Position numbers and translations under genes: made by a program. A model generated the notes under the pieces. That model ran no database searches. It was given only the letters and a program-made list of their open reading frames with translations, and was not told where the DNA came from. A DNA stretch of 58,690 nt from Chloroflexota bacterium (lineage in GTDB: Bacteria; Chloroflexota; Anaerolineae; Promineifilales; Promineifilaceae), in assembly GCA_022616275.1 (NCBI GenBank), contig JAKEFB010000174.1:1-58690 (forward strand), given 5' to 3'. Positions within the stretch are counted from its first letter, which is position 1; each line of letters opens with the position of its first letter. Shown piece after piece: positions 8,891 through 16,797 of this stretch.

Positions 8891-9519
8891 TCCGGGTTTT
8901 GGTAGCTGACGATCACGCAGTCGTGCGCCGGGGTGTTCGCGAAATTCTGGAAGAGGAGCCACTCCTAGCCGTAGCCGGGGAGGCCAGCAGCGGCCGAGAC
9001 GTGCTGCGGGCGGTACGCGAAGAAGAATATGACCTCGTTTTGCTGGACGTGGCTCTGCCGGACATGAATGGCCTGGAGGTGTTGCACCAGTTACGGACCA
9101 TAAAGCCGACGTTAAAGGTGTTGATTTTGAGTATGTACCCGGAGCATCAGTATGCGATCCGGGCTTTACGGGCGGGGGCGGCCGGTTACCTGACCAAGGA
9201 AAGCGCGCCTGACGAACTGGTAGCCGCCGTGCAGCGTGTCTCTCAGGGAGGGAAATACGTTTCACGAGAGCTAGCGGAGATGATGGCCGAATTTTTGGCC
9301 AATGAGGGGGAGGCGTTGCCGCACTCGTTCCTTTCGGACCGTGAATACCAGGTGATGGTGCTGTTGGCCAAAGGTAAGACAGTGAGCGAGATTGCCGGTG
9401 AACTCTCTTTGAGTGTAAAAACAGTTAGTACTTATCGCCACCGGGTCTTGACCAAGCTTCATCTACAAAGTACGGCCGACATTATCCGTTACGCTTTTCA
9501 GCATGGTCTAGTGGAGTAA
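8887..9519 (+). CDS. NarL/LuxR-family response regulator
   Basis: 210 residues from the ATG at 8887, chosen because AAGGAGG (8871-8877) precedes it and it overlaps the kinase stop. The REC domain carries D8-D9, phosphoacceptor D54 (LVLLDVALPDMNG) and the 'GYLTK' lysine. The C-terminal LuxR helix-turn-helix (about 145-205) reads 'LSDREYQVMVLLAKGKTVSEIAGELSLSVKTVSTYRHRVLTKL'-like; the canonical Glu and the KTV..H pattern are intact. This is the only regulator in the window with a DNA-binding output, so it is the likely transcriptional endpoint for its kinase and possibly for orphan kinases. Targets unknown. Confidence 0.96.
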   Translation: MIRVLVADDHAVVRRGVREILEEEPLLAVAGEASSGRDVLRAVREEEYDLVLLDVALPDMNGLEVLHQLRTIKPTLKVLILSMYPEHQYAIRALRAGAAGYLTKESAPDELVAAVQRVSQGGKYVSRELAEMMAEFLANEGEALPHSFLSDREYQVMVLLAKGKTVSEIAGELSLSVKTVSTYRHRVLTKLHLQSTADIIRYAFQHGLVE

Positions 9520-9524
9520 AGTTT

Positions 9525-9542
9525 AGAGCTAGAGTAAGAGTT
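9525..9542 (+). repeat. Dispersed repeat AGAGCTAGAGTAAGAGTT, copy 1
   Basis: An 18-bp sequence that recurs exactly at 20405-20422, beginning a few bases after the regulator stop codon. Looser relatives occur at about 10990-11020 and 38930-38980. The rest of 9543-9736 holds no gene I can support; a TATAAT lies at 9634-9639. Confidence 0.7.
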
Positions 9543-9736
9543 GGAGCCAGAACTGGAGCTACTCAATTATCGAGTTGTGACGGCGGCCGATGGGGATGCG
9601 GGGGGAGCCGACGGCCAGCAAGATAATTATCCTTATAATATTGGCAAAGCAGCCCTGATCGGTTCATAATCAGTAGCGGGTAAGGTGGCCTGCCTGGCGG
9701 TTGCCGCCGGACAGGCTGGCATGGCGTTTAGAGATT

Positions 9737-10996
9737 ATGAACCAGGAATCGAGGAAACCTCCGATAACGATTCAGAAAATTGCCGATTTTGCGCCGGACG
9801 AGGTGGAAGCAGGGGTGGGACTGGTGCTGGAAGATGAAACCGGGCGCTACCTGTTTTTCCTGGCAGGGCCGCGCTACCAGTGCCCGCCAGGGGAGTTGTT
9901 TTACGCTGGGGTGGGCGGACACCGGGAAGAGGGGGAGAGCTGGCTGGCTTGCGCTCAACGGGAGGCCCAGGAGGAAATAGGGACCGGTGTGGACGTTTTA
10001 TCGGCGTCCGCTACCTGGTACATTCCTCAGGGCGGCCCGACCCGGCCGGTGGAGCTGGCAGAGGAGCCCCGGCCGCTAGCCCTATACGAAATGGTTAACC
10101 CCCCGGGCACCCCACGGGGAGGCCAGTTGTATCGTCTGGTTATTTACCAGGCCCGGCTGCAAGGCCAACTGCAGCGGCTGTCGCCAGACGAGATCCGTGG
10201 CGTTGTGGCTCTGACGCCTGGACAAGTGGCCCGGAGCCTGGAGCGCTGGCCGACGCTGGCCGAGCTGCTGGCCGAAGGGGCAGCGGTGGTGGCCGGCGCG
10301 GAGAACCTGGACCAGCAGACGCGTCTGTATCCGCTGGGCACGGCCGTGGCTCTGGCGCGGGTGTTGGGTCAGGCAACGTCAAAGGAGCTGGAGGAGACGC
10401 CTTTCCGCAGCGCGCGGGCCGGGGATATCTGCATCTTGCTGGAACCGGCCGACGAGGAGCTGGCAGTTATTGAAGAGAAACAACACGCACTGCAGGCTTA
10501 TTTTGGCGGGCAGTCGGTGACGCCGGTTCACTTTACCTGTGAACGTTTTGAGCTGGGTGGCGCCGACCAGCTTGAGACGGTGATTGACCGGATGAGGGAC
10601 GTCGCTGCGAAGATTCAGCCGTTTCCGCTTACGGCTGTGTCGTTAGTTACGCTGGAGTCACAGTTTAGAGGGGGGTATATTTTGAAGTGGTCAGTACATA
10701 TCACGGAGCCAGTGAGGCAATTTATCCAAACGGTTGAGGAGGTCCTGGATTCGGCCGGCACGACACGTTTCTACGGCGCTCATGGCGATACGCGACTGAT
10801 CACGGCGTTGCAAGGAATTACCCAGGTCAATACAGAGCCTTATTTGCGGCGGACGCGTTTTCCGCAACACCTGTTTGTCGCCCGCCAGGTGGTGGTGTCG
10901 AGAATTATCGGCCCAGAAAAGTACGATATCCTGGCTCGTTTTGACCTGGCCGGGGTGGATGAAATGGGGCGGGGGTCATATACTAGGCTAGACTGA
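9737..10996 (+). CDS. Nudix hydrolase fused to a 2H phosphoesterase-like domain
   Basis: 419 residues from the ATG at 9737; an upstream in-frame TTG (9701) is possible. Residues about 20-185 form a Nudix domain with a complete box: G61-x5-E67-x7-R75-E76-AQ-E79-E80-I-G82. Residues about 228-400 look like a 2H phosphoesterase (LigT/cyclic-phosphodiesterase superfamily): 'ICILLEPADEELAVIEE', then H265-x-T267 and H321-x-T323, the paired catalytic motifs. The protein would therefore join a diphosphate-cleaving enzyme to a cyclic-phosphate-opening or RNA-ligase-like one. That suits nucleoside-diphosphate-linked products such as ADP-ribose cyclic phosphate, but this is inference. No signal peptide. 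MscL follows 27 bp downstream. Confidence 0.75.
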   Translation: MNQESRKPPITIQKIADFAPDEVEAGVGLVLEDETGRYLFFLAGPRYQCPPGELFYAGVGGHREEGESWLACAQREAQEEIGTGVDVLSASATWYIPQGGPTRPVELAEEPRPLALYEMVNPPGTPRGGQLYRLVIYQARLQGQLQRLSPDEIRGVVALTPGQVARSLERWPTLAELLAEGAAVVAGAENLDQQTRLYPLGTAVALARVLGQATSKELEETPFRSARAGDICILLEPADEELAVIEEKQHALQAYFGGQSVTPVHFTCERFELGGADQLETVIDRMRDVAAKIQPFPLTAVSLVTLESQFRGGYILKWSVHITEPVRQFIQTVEEVLDSAGTTRFYGAHGDTRLITALQGITQVNTEPYLRRTRFPQHLFVARQVVVSRIIGPEKYDILARFDLAGVDEMGRGSYTRLD

Positions 10997-11023
10997 GAGC
11001 GAGAGTAAAAAGAGGGTAGAGCT

Positions 11024-11521
11024 ATGTTGGAATCGTTTAAAAAGTTTGTTATACGAGGTAATGTGGTGGACATGGCCGTTGGTTTTACTGTTGGCGCGGC
11101 CTTTGCCACCATTGCCCGTTCGCTGGTAGACGACATGATTATGCCTGCGGTCAGCCTGCTAACTGGCGAGGTAGATTTTGCCGATCGGTTTTGGATCCTC
11201 AAACCAGGCGTCGAGCAGCCTCCGCCGTATACCACGCTGGCCGAAGCCCAGGCGGTCGGGGCGGTGACGATGAATTATGGCATTTTTATCAATAACGTTT
11301 TGACATTTCTACTCATCGCCCTGGTTATGTTTGCCATTATCCGGTCGGTGACCAGGGTTGAAGAAGAGCTTGAAGAGTTGGCCGAGGAAAAGAAGGAACC
11401 AGAAGCGGCCGAGCCGGCGAACAAAAAGTGTCCCTACTGCCTGTCTACAATTGCCTATGAAGCGACCCGGTGCCCTCATTGTACCTCCGAGCTGGAGCCG
11501 GTAGCGGCCGATAGTTCATAA
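11024..11521 (+). CDS. mscL: Large-conductance mechanosensitive channel with C-terminal zinc ribbon
   Basis: 165 residues. The N-terminus 'ESFKKFVIRGNVVDMAVGFTVGAAFATIARSLVDDMIMPAV' is the MscL amphipathic helix plus TM1 pore. An extracellular loop follows, then TM2 ('GIFINNVLTFLLIALVMFAIIRSV') and a charged helix rich in Glu/Lys. The channel ends near residue 130. An added tail has a CxxC-x(12)-CxxC zinc ribbon (CPYC and CPHC, residues about 136-154). MscL opens at near-lytic tension during osmotic downshock. The ribbon would sit in the cytoplasm at the end of the C-terminal bundle, one per subunit. Probably follows the Nudix-2H gene in one transcript (27-bp gap). Confidence 0.95.
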   Translation: MLESFKKFVIRGNVVDMAVGFTVGAAFATIARSLVDDMIMPAVSLLTGEVDFADRFWILKPGVEQPPPYTTLAEAQAVGAVTMNYGIFINNVLTFLLIALVMFAIIRSVTRVEEELEELAEEKKEPEAAEPANKKCPYCLSTIAYEATRCPHCTSELEPVAADSS

Positions 11522-11522
11522 G

Positions 11523-11579
11523 GCACACAGAGTAACAGTCTGCGCTACGCGCAGCACACAGAGTGACAATCTGTGCTAC
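11523..11579 (+). repeat. Two direct copies of a 26-bp CACACAGAG repeat
   Basis: Copies at 11523-11548 and 11554-11579 start GCACACAGAGT and end GCTAC; they differ at three positions. The array begins two bases after the mscL stop codon. The core word ACACAGAG recurs at about 17545-17620 and 38810-38870, so this is a dispersed family. Confidence 0.75.
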
Positions 11580-11640
11580 ACTCAGTAAGGTAGGCAGTTC
11601 GTTTGCAGGGTTTGTGTAATATAAGGAGCGTGCAAACAGA

Positions 11641-12705
11641 ATGAGAGTTGCCCTGTTAGCCAACTTGAAAAAAAATGCGCCCACCTGGCCGGGAATGTCG
11701 CCGGATCAATGGGACGATCTAGACTCGGAAAAGACGATCCAGGCCATTATGGGCGCCCTGGAGTCGCATGGTCACCAGGTCACGTTTTTGGAAGGGGACG
11801 TGACGCTTTATGACACAGTGCGCGAGTTACGGCCGGACATTTGCTTTAACATTTGCGAGGGGCATTTCGGCGATTCGCGCGAAGCGCAGGTACCGGCTAT
11901 CCTGGAGATGCTGCGCGTTCCTTACACTGGGTCTCGGGTGTTGACGCTGGCGCTGGCCCTGGATAAGCCGATGACGAAGCGCGTTCTAGCTTACCACAAC
12001 CTGCCCACCCCGGCCTTCCAGGTGTTTGAACGAGCTAACGAGCCGCTGGACCCGGATATGTACTTTCCTTTGTTTGTCAAGCCGAGCCGGGAGGGGACCG
12101 GGATGGGCGTGAGCGCTGATTCGATTGTTCGCGACGAGCAGCAATTGCGGACCCAGCTTCAACAGCTCCTGGACCGCTATGAGCAGCCGGTGCTGGTGGA
12201 GCGGTTCGTGGAGGGCCGCGAGGTGACGGTGGGGGTGGTGGGCGACCTGACGGCCCCGGTGGCCTGGCGCGTGCCAGAAGACGAGGAGGCCCGGCGCATC
12301 ACCCGGGGGCTGTATTTCTTCCCACCGCTGGAAGTGGATATGGGTAAGTATCCCATTGAGGAAGGTGGTGTGTACACCAATCGGATCAAGGTGGAGCTGG
12401 CCGAAGATTTCCATTACCTTTGCCCGGCGCCTCTGACGGAAGAGCAAGTGGAGGAGCTGAACTGGTTGACAGCGGCGACGTTTCGAGTGACGGGCTGCCT
12501 GGACGTGGCCCGGGTAGATTTCCGGCTGGACGCCAGCGATAACTTTAAGCCTTATATCCTGGAGATTAACCCGCTGCCGGGTTTAAACCCCGGCTACTCT
12601 GACCTTTGCATTGAAGCCCAGGGGGCAGGTTGGACCTACGAGGAATTGGTCAACCGTATTCTAGATGAAGCAATCCAGCGCTACGGCCTGGAAGAGAAGT
12701 CCTGA
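11641..12705 (+). CDS. D-Ala-D-Ala ligase-like ATP-grasp enzyme
   Basis: 354 residues, AAGGAG upstream of the ATG. ATP-grasp landmarks: preATP domain with 'FNICEGHFGDSREAQVPAILEMLRVPYTGS', 'ALALDKPMTKRVLAYHNLPTPAF', grasp lysine in 'PLFVKPSREGTGMGV', 'LVERFVEGREVTVGVVG', and the metal-binding C-terminus 'VARVDFRL...PYILEINPLPGLNP'. It resembles Ddl but the region after 'TVGVVG' diverges and it is not near cell-wall genes, so ligation of another amino acid or peptide is just as likely. Cytosolic. The hybrid kinase begins 72 bp downstream on the same strand. Confidence 0.85.
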   Translation: MRVALLANLKKNAPTWPGMSPDQWDDLDSEKTIQAIMGALESHGHQVTFLEGDVTLYDTVRELRPDICFNICEGHFGDSREAQVPAILEMLRVPYTGSRVLTLALALDKPMTKRVLAYHNLPTPAFQVFERANEPLDPDMYFPLFVKPSREGTGMGVSADSIVRDEQQLRTQLQQLLDRYEQPVLVERFVEGREVTVGVVGDLTAPVAWRVPEDEEARRITRGLYFFPPLEVDMGKYPIEEGGVYTNRIKVELAEDFHYLCPAPLTEEQVEELNWLTAATFRVTGCLDVARVDFRLDASDNFKPYILEINPLPGLNPGYSDLCIEAQGAGWTYEELVNRILDEAIQRYGLEEKS

Positions 12706-12777
12706 GCCACCTGGTTGAGGGTGTTTTACCGGATGTCGCCTGAATCGCTGGAATAAGAGTCACAGGTAACAAGAGGC

Positions 12778-15576
12778 GTGAAACAGACCGCTGCTGAAGT
12801 CTCATGCCGGATGACGGGGTTTTTGCTCCAAGAGCTGCGGAGGAAGGGCCTGCCACCAGAGAGATTGGTGGTGGGGGTTTCTTACTCTGTTGAACATTTA
12901 CTGAATAAGCACGAACGAATCAGTTGGGATAGCTATTGTATCTTTATGGCCAACGCGGCCAGGGTATGGAGCGCCGACGAGCTGGTCGCTATTGGACGGG
13001 GCCTGGTCAATTCTCCCTGGACACGTCCTTTCACGCTAATAGCCCGGCTGCTTTTTTCTGTAATGGGCATTTATGAGTGGGTGACACGCCTGGATTCAGA
13101 CGGTCCTGGCCAGCTTATTTCCTGCCTGCGTGGTTCTATACGATACCTGGGGCCCTACCAGTTGGAAATTGACCTGATCCTGGAGCCTGGCTACCCTGTC
13201 TGCCGGCCGCTCAACGCGTTGATGAAAGGGGGGATGTTAGCCGTGCCGAACCTTTTGGGCCTGCCAGATGCGTCTGTTCAAATGGCGGAATTGCCCAATG
13301 GGGCGCGCTATACCGCATTAGTTCCCCCGGATAACCGGTTGTTGACTCGTCTGCGGCAACTCGTGACCCGGCCGCTGGTCTGGCAGAAGGCCAGGCACGA
13401 ATTGGTGGAGGCTTACCAATTGCTTCACCTGCGCTACATCCAGCTCCAGCATGAGATCGATGAGCGCAAACGGGCGGAATTGCTCCAGTCGGCCGTTTAT
13501 CGTATCGCTACCATTGCTAATGACCCTGACATTGGCCTGGAGGAGTTGTACCGCTCGATTCACGAGGTTGTTGGCGAGTTGATGTATGCTGAGAACTTTT
13601 TTATTGCTTTCTACGATCCCCAGGCCGATTTGCTCGACTTTCCTTATTTCATTGACGAGTACGACACCTACAAGGGACCGTTCAAACCGGAAAAAAGCCT
13701 GACGTATTACGTTATTCAAACAGGGGAAGCGCTGCTCATTAACGAAGAGCAACACGATGAATTAATCCGGCAGGGTAAAGTCGCCTTATTGGGGGCGCCT
13801 TCACTGATTTGGCTGAGCGTCCCTTTGAAATCTAAGGCGGGTACGTTTGGCGCGATGGTGGTCCAGCACTATACAGACATTAACGCTTATGGCCAACAGG
13901 AGAAACAGTTATTGTCTTTTGTCTCCGGGCAGGTGGCGGCGGCTATTGAGCGTAAACGGTCCGAGGACGCGCTGCGGGAGAGCGAGCAGCGATTCCGGCA
14001 ACTGGCGGAGAATATTGACGAAGTATTCTGGCTTTTATCGCCAGACGGGACAAGGGTCTATTACGTAAACCCAGCCTACACTCGAGTAACGGGCCGGAGT
14101 TGTGAAAGCCTTTATACAAACCCTGCTTCCTGGCTGAAGGCGCTGCATGTTGAAGACCGCCGGCAAATAGTAAAGGAGTTCCGGGAGCGCGGGCCGGGCA
14201 TTCGTAGGGATTCACAAGAGCGGGAAGTGCGGGTGGTCCGGCCGGATGGCTCGGTGCGTTGGGTGTGGATACGATCTCACCCTGTCCAGGATGACGATGG
14301 AGGGGTGCTTTTTCAGGTGGGTGTGGCGGTGGACGTGACCGAGCGCCAGGCGGCCGAGATGGCCTTGCGGGAGCGGGAAGAGGCGCTGCGCCTGGCCCAA
14401 AAGCGGGAAAGCCTGGGGGTGCTGGCGGGAGGCGTGGCCCACGATTTTAATAACCTGCTGGTGGCTATGTTGGGACAGACATCGCTGGCCCTGGCCAAAA
14501 TGCCACCGGATAGTCCAGGGTGGCCACACGTGGAAAAAGCGGTCATGGCGGCGCAGCGAGCAGCCGACCTGACGCGGCAGATGTTGGCGTATTCTGGCCG
14601 AGGCCATTTTGAGTTCCGGCCGTTGGACCTGAATGCTCTCGTCCAGGACAACTTGCCTCTCCTGGAGGCGACGATTCCCAAGCACGTTCGCCTCTGTTCC
14701 GCACTGACAGCCCCTCTGCCTGACATTGAGGCAGACGCCGGCCAGATGCAGCAGGTAGTAATGAATCTGATCCTGAATGCGGCCGAGGCTATTGGCGAGC
14801 AGCCGGGGACGGTGACAGTGGCGACAAAGAGCTGGACGGTCACGGAGGCGGCCAGCCACTTCTGGCGTTATACAGGTGATCCCTTGCGTGTTGGCCCTTA
14901 CGTGTTGTTGGAAGTGGAGGACGACGGGAGTGGTATGGACGCTCAGACGCTGGCCCGTATTTTCGATCCCTTTTTCACGACCAAGTTTACCGGCCGGGGG
15001 TTAGGGTTGGCGGCGGTGTTGGGTATTGTGCGAGGCCACCAAGGAGGGTTGCGGGTAACCAGTACGCCGGGCAAGGGAACGGTGTTTCAGTTGCTTTTTC
15101 CGCTGGCCCTGGCGACGGAAGAACCGGCTGCGCTGCGTGAAGGAGCAGATGGAGCGGCGGAAGCGCCTGTGAAAATACCGGCGGAAGTTGCGGCCGGGGG
15201 ACAGGATAGGGTGGTCCTAGTCATTGACGACGAGCAGCCGGTGCGCGAGGCGGTGACGGATATCCTGGAATTGGAAGAAGTCCCAGTTATCTGCGCGGCC
15301 GACGGCGCGCAGGGGGTGGCGTTATACCGCCAGTACGCAGCCAGGATCAGCCTGGTGCTGCTGGACCTATCCATGCCCGGCCTGAGTGGAGAGGAGACGC
15401 TGCACCAATTGCAGCAGATTAACCCAGAGGTACGGGTTGTGCTTTCGTCGGGTTACAGCCAGGCCGAGATTAGCCCGCGTTTTGACGGGGAGGGATTGGC
15501 CGGTTTTATTCAAAAACCGTATGACGTGGCAACACTGGTCAGTGAGGTCAGGCGGGCGTTATACTTGACAAGGTAA
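12778..15576 (+). CDS. Hybrid histidine kinase with unassigned N-terminal domain (GAF-PAS-HK-REC)
   Basis: 932 residues from a GTG with AAGAGG in front. No clear transmembrane helix. Residues 1-220 form a helical/mixed module I do not recognise with certainty; 'LPPERLVVGVSYSVEHLLNKHERISWDSYCIFM' faintly recalls AraC-type N-terminal ligand domains. Then a coiled linker, GAF (about 245-395), PAS (about 400-530), HisKA with H555 (GVAHDFNNLL), HATPase ('LILNAAEAI', 'DDGSGM', 'GRGLGLAAVLGIV') and a C-terminal REC with D863 (LVLLDLSMPGLSG). Phosphate can pass internally from H555 to D863. The last codons and the TAA lie in a repeat shared with 55009-55024. Confidence 0.92.
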   Translation: MKQTAAEVSCRMTGFLLQELRRKGLPPERLVVGVSYSVEHLLNKHERISWDSYCIFMANAARVWSADELVAIGRGLVNSPWTRPFTLIARLLFSVMGIYEWVTRLDSDGPGQLISCLRGSIRYLGPYQLEIDLILEPGYPVCRPLNALMKGGMLAVPNLLGLPDASVQMAELPNGARYTALVPPDNRLLTRLRQLVTRPLVWQKARHELVEAYQLLHLRYIQLQHEIDERKRAELLQSAVYRIATIANDPDIGLEELYRSIHEVVGELMYAENFFIAFYDPQADLLDFPYFIDEYDTYKGPFKPEKSLTYYVIQTGEALLINEEQHDELIRQGKVALLGAPSLIWLSVPLKSKAGTFGAMVVQHYTDINAYGQQEKQLLSFVSGQVAAAIERKRSEDALRESEQRFRQLAENIDEVFWLLSPDGTRVYYVNPAYTRVTGRSCESLYTNPASWLKALHVEDRRQIVKEFRERGPGIRRDSQEREVRVVRPDGSVRWVWIRSHPVQDDDGGVLFQVGVAVDVTERQAAEMALREREEALRLAQKRESLGVLAGGVAHDFNNLLVAMLGQTSLALAKMPPDSPGWPHVEKAVMAAQRAADLTRQMLAYSGRGHFEFRPLDLNALVQDNLPLLEATIPKHVRLCSALTAPLPDIEADAGQMQQVVMNLILNAAEAIGEQPGTVTVATKSWTVTEAASHFWRYTGDPLRVGPYVLLEVEDDGSGMDAQTLARIFDPFFTTKFTGRGLGLAAVLGIVRGHQGGLRVTSTPGKGTVFQLLFPLALATEEPAALREGADGAAEAPVKIPAEVAAGGQDRVVLVIDDEQPVREAVTDILELEEVPVICAADGAQGVALYRQYAARISLVLLDLSMPGLSGEETLHQLQQINPEVRVVLSSGYSQAEISPRFDGEGLAGFIQKPYDVATLVSEVRRALYLTR
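15559..15574 (+). repeat. TTATACTTGACAAGGT repeat, copy inside CDS end
   Basis: A 16-bp match to 55009-55024. Here it encodes the last residues (L-Y-L-T-R) of the hybrid kinase and provides its TAA. A related GGTGACAAGGTGAGGG lies at 15604-15619, showing the GGTGACAA octamer family also seen at 46874-46903. Confidence 0.7.
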
Positions 15577-15659
15577 CGGCAACCGGTGGTTGCTTGGCGA
15601 TAGGGTGACAAGGTGAGGGAAATGTCACTTTACGACCGTGCTGGGTACAAACAGGTCGG

Positions 15660-15684
15660 AGAGACGTTGCACTGCAACGTCTCT
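15660..15684. repeat. REP-like palindrome AGAGACGTTGCA-C-TGCAACGTCTCT
   Basis: Two perfect 12-base arms around one base, between the convergent hybrid kinase and fasciclin genes. The minus-strand stop TAG of the fasciclin gene (15683-15685) overlaps its right arm. As RNA it would form a hairpin on either strand and could work as a bidirectional terminator, although no clear T-run follows. Confidence 0.85.
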
Positions 15685-16285
15685 ACCGGCCCCAGCCGGG
15701 GGGTAGCAGGACGGCGTCAATGACGTGGATGACGCCATTAGTGGCTCTCATGTTCCCGTCAACGATCCGGGCCTGGTCGTTGAAAATAATTGAGCCGTTC
15801 CGCACGCCGACGGTCAGGTTCTGGTCCAATAAGGTATTAACTGTACTCAGGGCCAACAATGATTCGGTGTCCCTGGCCCCCTCCAGGATATGATAGACGA
15901 GGACGTTGGTCAGCAGGCCGTCGGGTTCGCCCATCATTCGCTCCCAGACGCCCTCAGGTAAGGCGGTAAAGGCTTCGTCGGTGGGGGCCAGGATGGTGAA
16001 AGGACCAGAGATGGCGAAGGTTTCGACCAGGCCGGAAGTTTCCATGGCGGTGGCCCACATTGAAAGCCGACTATCGCTGGCAGCCAGGTCTACCAAAGAG
16101 TTGGGCGGTATGGAGGCCAGGGCGGGGTTTTCCGGCGGCGCGACGGTCCGCTCTTGTTCTGCGGCCGGGTTCGGAGAGGGTGTGATGGCGGATGGGCGGC
16201 GGGTGGATGTGGCCCCGGCCGGACCGCAGGCGGCCAGCCAGACGCAGAAAGTTAATAGCAAACTTAGCGTGGCAGCGTGTTTCAT
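15683..16285 (-). CDS. Fasciclin-domain lipoprotein
   Basis: 200 residues. Signal peptide with lipobox LAAC (C20), a Thr/Ser/Pro-rich spacer to about residue 58, then one FAS1 domain: 'SLVDLAASDSRLSMWATAMETSGLVETFAISGPFTILAPTDEAF' (H1 motif) and a C-terminal 'NMRATNGVIHVIDAVLLP' (H2 motif). FAS1 lipoproteins sit on the cell surface and usually mediate adhesion or matrix interaction. AAGGAG precedes the ATG. The stop codon is contributed by a palindromic repeat. Divergent from the small acidic protein at 16396. Confidence 0.93.
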   Translation of the reverse strand: MKHAATLSLLLTFCVWLAACGPAGATSTRRPSAITPSPNPAAEQERTVAPPENPALASIPPNSLVDLAASDSRLSMWATAMETSGLVETFAISGPFTILAPTDEAFTALPEGVWERMMGEPDGLLTNVLVYHILEGARDTESLLALSTVNTLLDQNLTVGVRNGSIIFNDQARIVDGNMRATNGVIHVIDAVLLPPGWGR

Positions 16286-16395
16286 GGTCGTTTATCTCCT
16301 TATAATTTACCAATGATATAGTGGAAACAGATAACCGGTAACCAGAGATGGCACGGATAGCCGTGTTTATCGGTGATATTGTACAGGAGATAGCA

Positions 16396-16797
16396 ATGGA
16401 CGTTGACGAAATTGAAGCCATTGGCCTGATTCTGGAGGCAATTCTGGTCCAGCCGACGCCAAACACGCCCGGCGAGTATATTGACGATGAAATCACGTAT
16501 GCCTACGAGCAGTTCATGAGACTGGTGGAGGAACGCCTGGGAGGAGAGCCGGATAAGCAGGACATGATTGACCGCTACCTGGAGGCGCCGGACATTTGGG
16601 AAGGCGTGGTGAGCGATGGGCTGCTGTACGCCGGTATTGGGCGTGACGAAGAAGTGATCGAAGCAGCCCGCGAACTGTTACAATTAACTGGACCGTTAGA
16701 CCCTGAGGGAGAAGGAGAAGGGCAACCAGAAATATTCCAGTTGCCCACTAACTTGCCGGGTTTGGTGGAAGAAGAAGGGTTCGAGGAGGAGTCTTAA
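16396..16797 (+). CDS. Small acidic protein of unknown function
   Basis: 133 residues from the ATG at 16396, preferred over an ATG at 16348 because AGGAGAT sits 7 bases ahead of it. Very acidic, mostly helical. Visible blocks: 'DEIEAIGLILEAILVQPTPNTPGEYIDDEITYAYEQFMRLVEERLGG' and 'AGIGRDEEVIEAARELLQL'; the tail is rich in Glu and Pro. No signal peptide, membrane segment or catalytic motif. I do not recognise a family. It converges on the BI-1 gene, and both stop codons use the same TTAA (16794-16797). Confidence 0.65.
   Translation: MDVDEIEAIGLILEAILVQPTPNTPGEYIDDEITYAYEQFMRLVEERLGGEPDKQDMIDRYLEAPDIWEGVVSDGLLYAGIGRDEEVIEAARELLQLTGPLDPEGEGEGQPEIFQLPTNLPGLVEEEGFEEES

Noticed and set aside
11641-12705. 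Naming the ATP-grasp gene ddl
   Set aside because: The fold is Ddl-like, but specificity regions diverge and there is no cell-wall gene context.
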